A stretch of 22,847 nucleotides of DNA, from NCBI GenBank assembly GCA_964472265.1, contig CAYYJO010000033.1, positions 1-22,847 of the forward strand. The letters are read 5' to 3'. Positions 21,283-22,847 of this stretch are shown piece by piece. The translations under genes and the position numbers were made by a program. How positions within the stretch are numbered: the stretch's first letter is position 1; every line of letters begins with the position of its first letter. The notes under the pieces are model-generated. The model saw only the letters and a list, made by a program, of their open reading frames with translations, searched no databases and was not told the DNA's origin. The DNA is from JAGNLA01 sp964472265 (GTDB taxonomy: Bacteria; Caldisericota; Caldisericia; JAAYUI01).

Positions 21283-22847
21283 ATGAAAAAAATCCTAGTT
21301 ATTTTATTGATTGTTGGCGCATTTGTACTTGTTGTCTCAGGTGCAGGCCGCATTATGGCCGCCGAATCCACACACTGGGCAACCAAGTACGTGGAGAAGA
21401 TGGTGAAGGACACCGTCATGCCTCAGGCTGATCTTGTCCAGTGGGACAAAGAGATGGCTCCTGCAACAGCAGTTGAGGCACTTGGCAAAGCCCTTGGCAA
21501 GTCCCTACCGGCACCGGATGCTGCAAAGGCATTCACCAGGGCAGATTTTGCAAAGCTTGCCGTTGACAACAGCAAGTGGGCGGCAGAAATCGAACAGCAC
21601 AAGTTCCCTGCATGGTGCATGAGCAATGACGAACTGACCATTCCGGCAGATTTCGTTCCGTACTTCAACATGGCTTACAGGCCAAAGTACGACTTCCTCA
21701 CCTACAGGAAGGGAAGACTCACTGCATGGGACAAGGCGCCAACCTACGCCGAAGTGGCATTTGCATGCTACCGCTGCAAGTACCCGCCAAACACGGAAAA
21801 GGGACAGCAGGTTGTTGTGGTCACCGCCCAGGAACCGGACACCATGAACCCGACATCAAACGCCCTCTCCAGGACCATGCTTGTCACGTTCATGAGTTTT
21901 GGCGGAGATGTCACTTATGGTGACGATGCAACTCTCTACCCGGTCACACTCACAAGGGTTCCATCGGTGGACAATGGCGATGTGAAAGTCTTCAAGGATC
22001 CAGTGTCAGGCAGGATGAAAGAGACAGTCATCTATCACATCAGACCAGGCCTCTATCAGCACCCAATGTACGAGGGTGAACCGGAAAAGTTACATGAAAT
22101 TACCGCCGATGATTATGTTTATGCATTCAGGGAAGGTCTCTGCCCAAGAGTCCAGAATACCTCAAAGTCAGGTACCTGGAAAATCGATGGCATGAGAAAG
22201 ATTGACAAGTATACAGTCGAAGTTGACTGGAACGAAGTCTATGCCTATGCGACATGGGGTGCAGGCTACAGCTACAAGGCAAAATATGAGCAGGATCTCT
22301 ACACTGATCCAGCAGATTTCAATGTAAGACAGGATTTCATCGATTACACCACAGGACCATACAAGATGGTCAAGTGGGACAGAGGCGATCATATTGAATT
22401 TGCGCCAAACCCATACGCAAACTATGCACAGCCGCTTATCGACAAGATCATTGTCAAGTTCATGAGCGACACCAACACAATCAGACTCAACCTGCAGTCA
22501 AATGCAGTTGATGTTGTTTCAAACGCATTCACACCAATCGAGGCATCGGGTCTTGCGCAGCAGCTCCCGCAGTACAGGTTTGTCTTCACAGAAGGCACCT
22601 CATGGGAACACCTCGACCTCAACCAGCACGATATTGATCCATCATCACCAAACACTCCGGGTCTCAAGTGGGTCTTTGGTGACAAGAGAGTCAGACAGGC
22701 CATGCTCTATGCCCTTGACAGGGACGAGCTTTGCAAAATCGTTTCAAACGGCATTTTCACACCGTCACACAGCTGGATGCCTGCACGCTCAAAGTATTAC
22801 AATGAAGAGATGATCAAGAAGTATCCGTACGACCCGAAGATGGCTGA
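21283..22847 (+). CDS. SLH-like-domain extracellular solute-binding protein (family 5), paralogue 2 (3' end outside window)
   Basis: The frame opens at ATG 21283 behind the SD AAAGGAG and stays open to the last base, giving 521 codons of an expected ~720. It has the same layout as the preceding gene. A signal peptide (MKKILVILLIVGAFVLVVSG..IMAA) ends near residue 27. Two SLH-like repeats are marked by STHWATKYVEKM, KAFTRADFA, VPYFNMAYRPKYD and APTYAEVAFACYRCKYPPN. The family 5 binding domain starts at VVVVTAQEPDTMNP and includes GPYKMVKWDRGDH and FGDKRVRQAMLYALDR. Long shared blocks such as WCMSNDELTIP and LTRVPSVDNGD show it is a tandem duplicate of paralogue 1. Differences cluster in the signal peptide, the first repeat and the ligand-facing middle region, so the ligands may differ. 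Its own terminator-separated control region implies separate expression. Confidence 0.87.
   Translation, partial: MKKILVILLIVGAFVLVVSGAGRIMAAESTHWATKYVEKMVKDTVMPQADLVQWDKEMAPATAVEALGKALGKSLPAPDAAKAFTRADFAKLAVDNSKWAAEIEQHKFPAWCMSNDELTIPADFVPYFNMAYRPKYDFLTYRKGRLTAWDKAPTYAEVAFACYRCKYPPNTEKGQQVVVVTAQEPDTMNPTSNALSRTMLVTFMSFGGDVTYGDDATLYPVTLTRVPSVDNGDVKVFKDPVSGRMKETVIYHIRPGLYQHPMYEGEPEKLHEITADDYVYAFREGLCPRVQNTSKSGTWKIDGMRKIDKYTVEVDWNEVYAYATWGAGYSYKAKYEQDLYTDPADFNVRQDFIDYTTGPYKMVKWDRGDHIEFAPNPYANYAQPLIDKIIVKFMSDTNTIRLNLQSNAVDVVSNAFTPIEASGLAQQLPQYRFVFTEGTSWEHLDLNQHDIDPSSPNTPGLKWVFGDKRVRQAMLYALDRDELCKIVSNGIFTPSHSWMPARSKYYNEEMIKKYPYDPKMA

Overview
The window comes from a bacterial chromosome of moderate GC with compact, operon-packed genes and ordinary core metabolism. 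No rRNA, tRNA, CRISPR array or transposase was seen. The phylum cannot be fixed from the sequence alone. SLH-like (S-layer homology) domains on secreted proteins, a copper-amine-oxidase-N-like domain and a Ycf45-type R3H ATPase suggest a deep-branching or Firmicutes-like lineage with an S-layer or SLH-anchored envelope. That is inference only.

Layout. (1) Positions 1-470 are strikingly AT-rich and hold the 3' end of an unrecognised gene; the composition changes abruptly near 470. (2) A 44-codon minus-strand gene (605-471) has its own consensus promoter and Shine-Dalgarno (SD) sequence. (3) lpd (dihydrolipoyl dehydrogenase) lies on the minus strand. (4) A four-gene minus-strand operon is read from 9836 down to 2124: a large secreted beta-rich protein, an R3H-domain AAA ATPase, proS, and a family 2 glycosyltransferase with a disordered Arg/Gly/Asp tail carrying two AT-hook cores. 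It ends at a hairpin terminator before lpd. (5) A second minus-strand operon is read from 12696 down to 9982: a gamma-class carbonic anhydrase homologue, an AzgA/NCS2-like permease and a UPF0173 metallo-beta-lactamase-fold hydrolase. It has a very good promoter (12712-12739), overlapping genes and a strong terminator (9934-9960).

(6) On the plus strand, starting from a divergent intergenic region, is a partial dcw cluster murD-ftsW-murG-murC-murB. It makes UDP-MurNAc-peptide precursors and lipid II and contains the SEDS glycan polymerase. The first four genes overlap. mraY, murE, murF, ftsI and ftsQAZ are absent from the window. (7) After murB come two tandem paralogous secreted proteins, the second cut by the window end. 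Each has a signal peptide, two SLH-like repeats and a family 5 extracellular solute-binding domain. They are separated by a terminator and a 250-bp regulatory region rich in inverted repeats.

The most unusual items are the solute-binding proteins fused to SLH-like modules, the glycosyltransferase with an AT-hook/RGG-like tail, and the carbonic anhydrase-permease-hydrolase operon. Envelope building and envelope-attached proteins dominate the right half of the window. No clearly new defence or mobile system was found.
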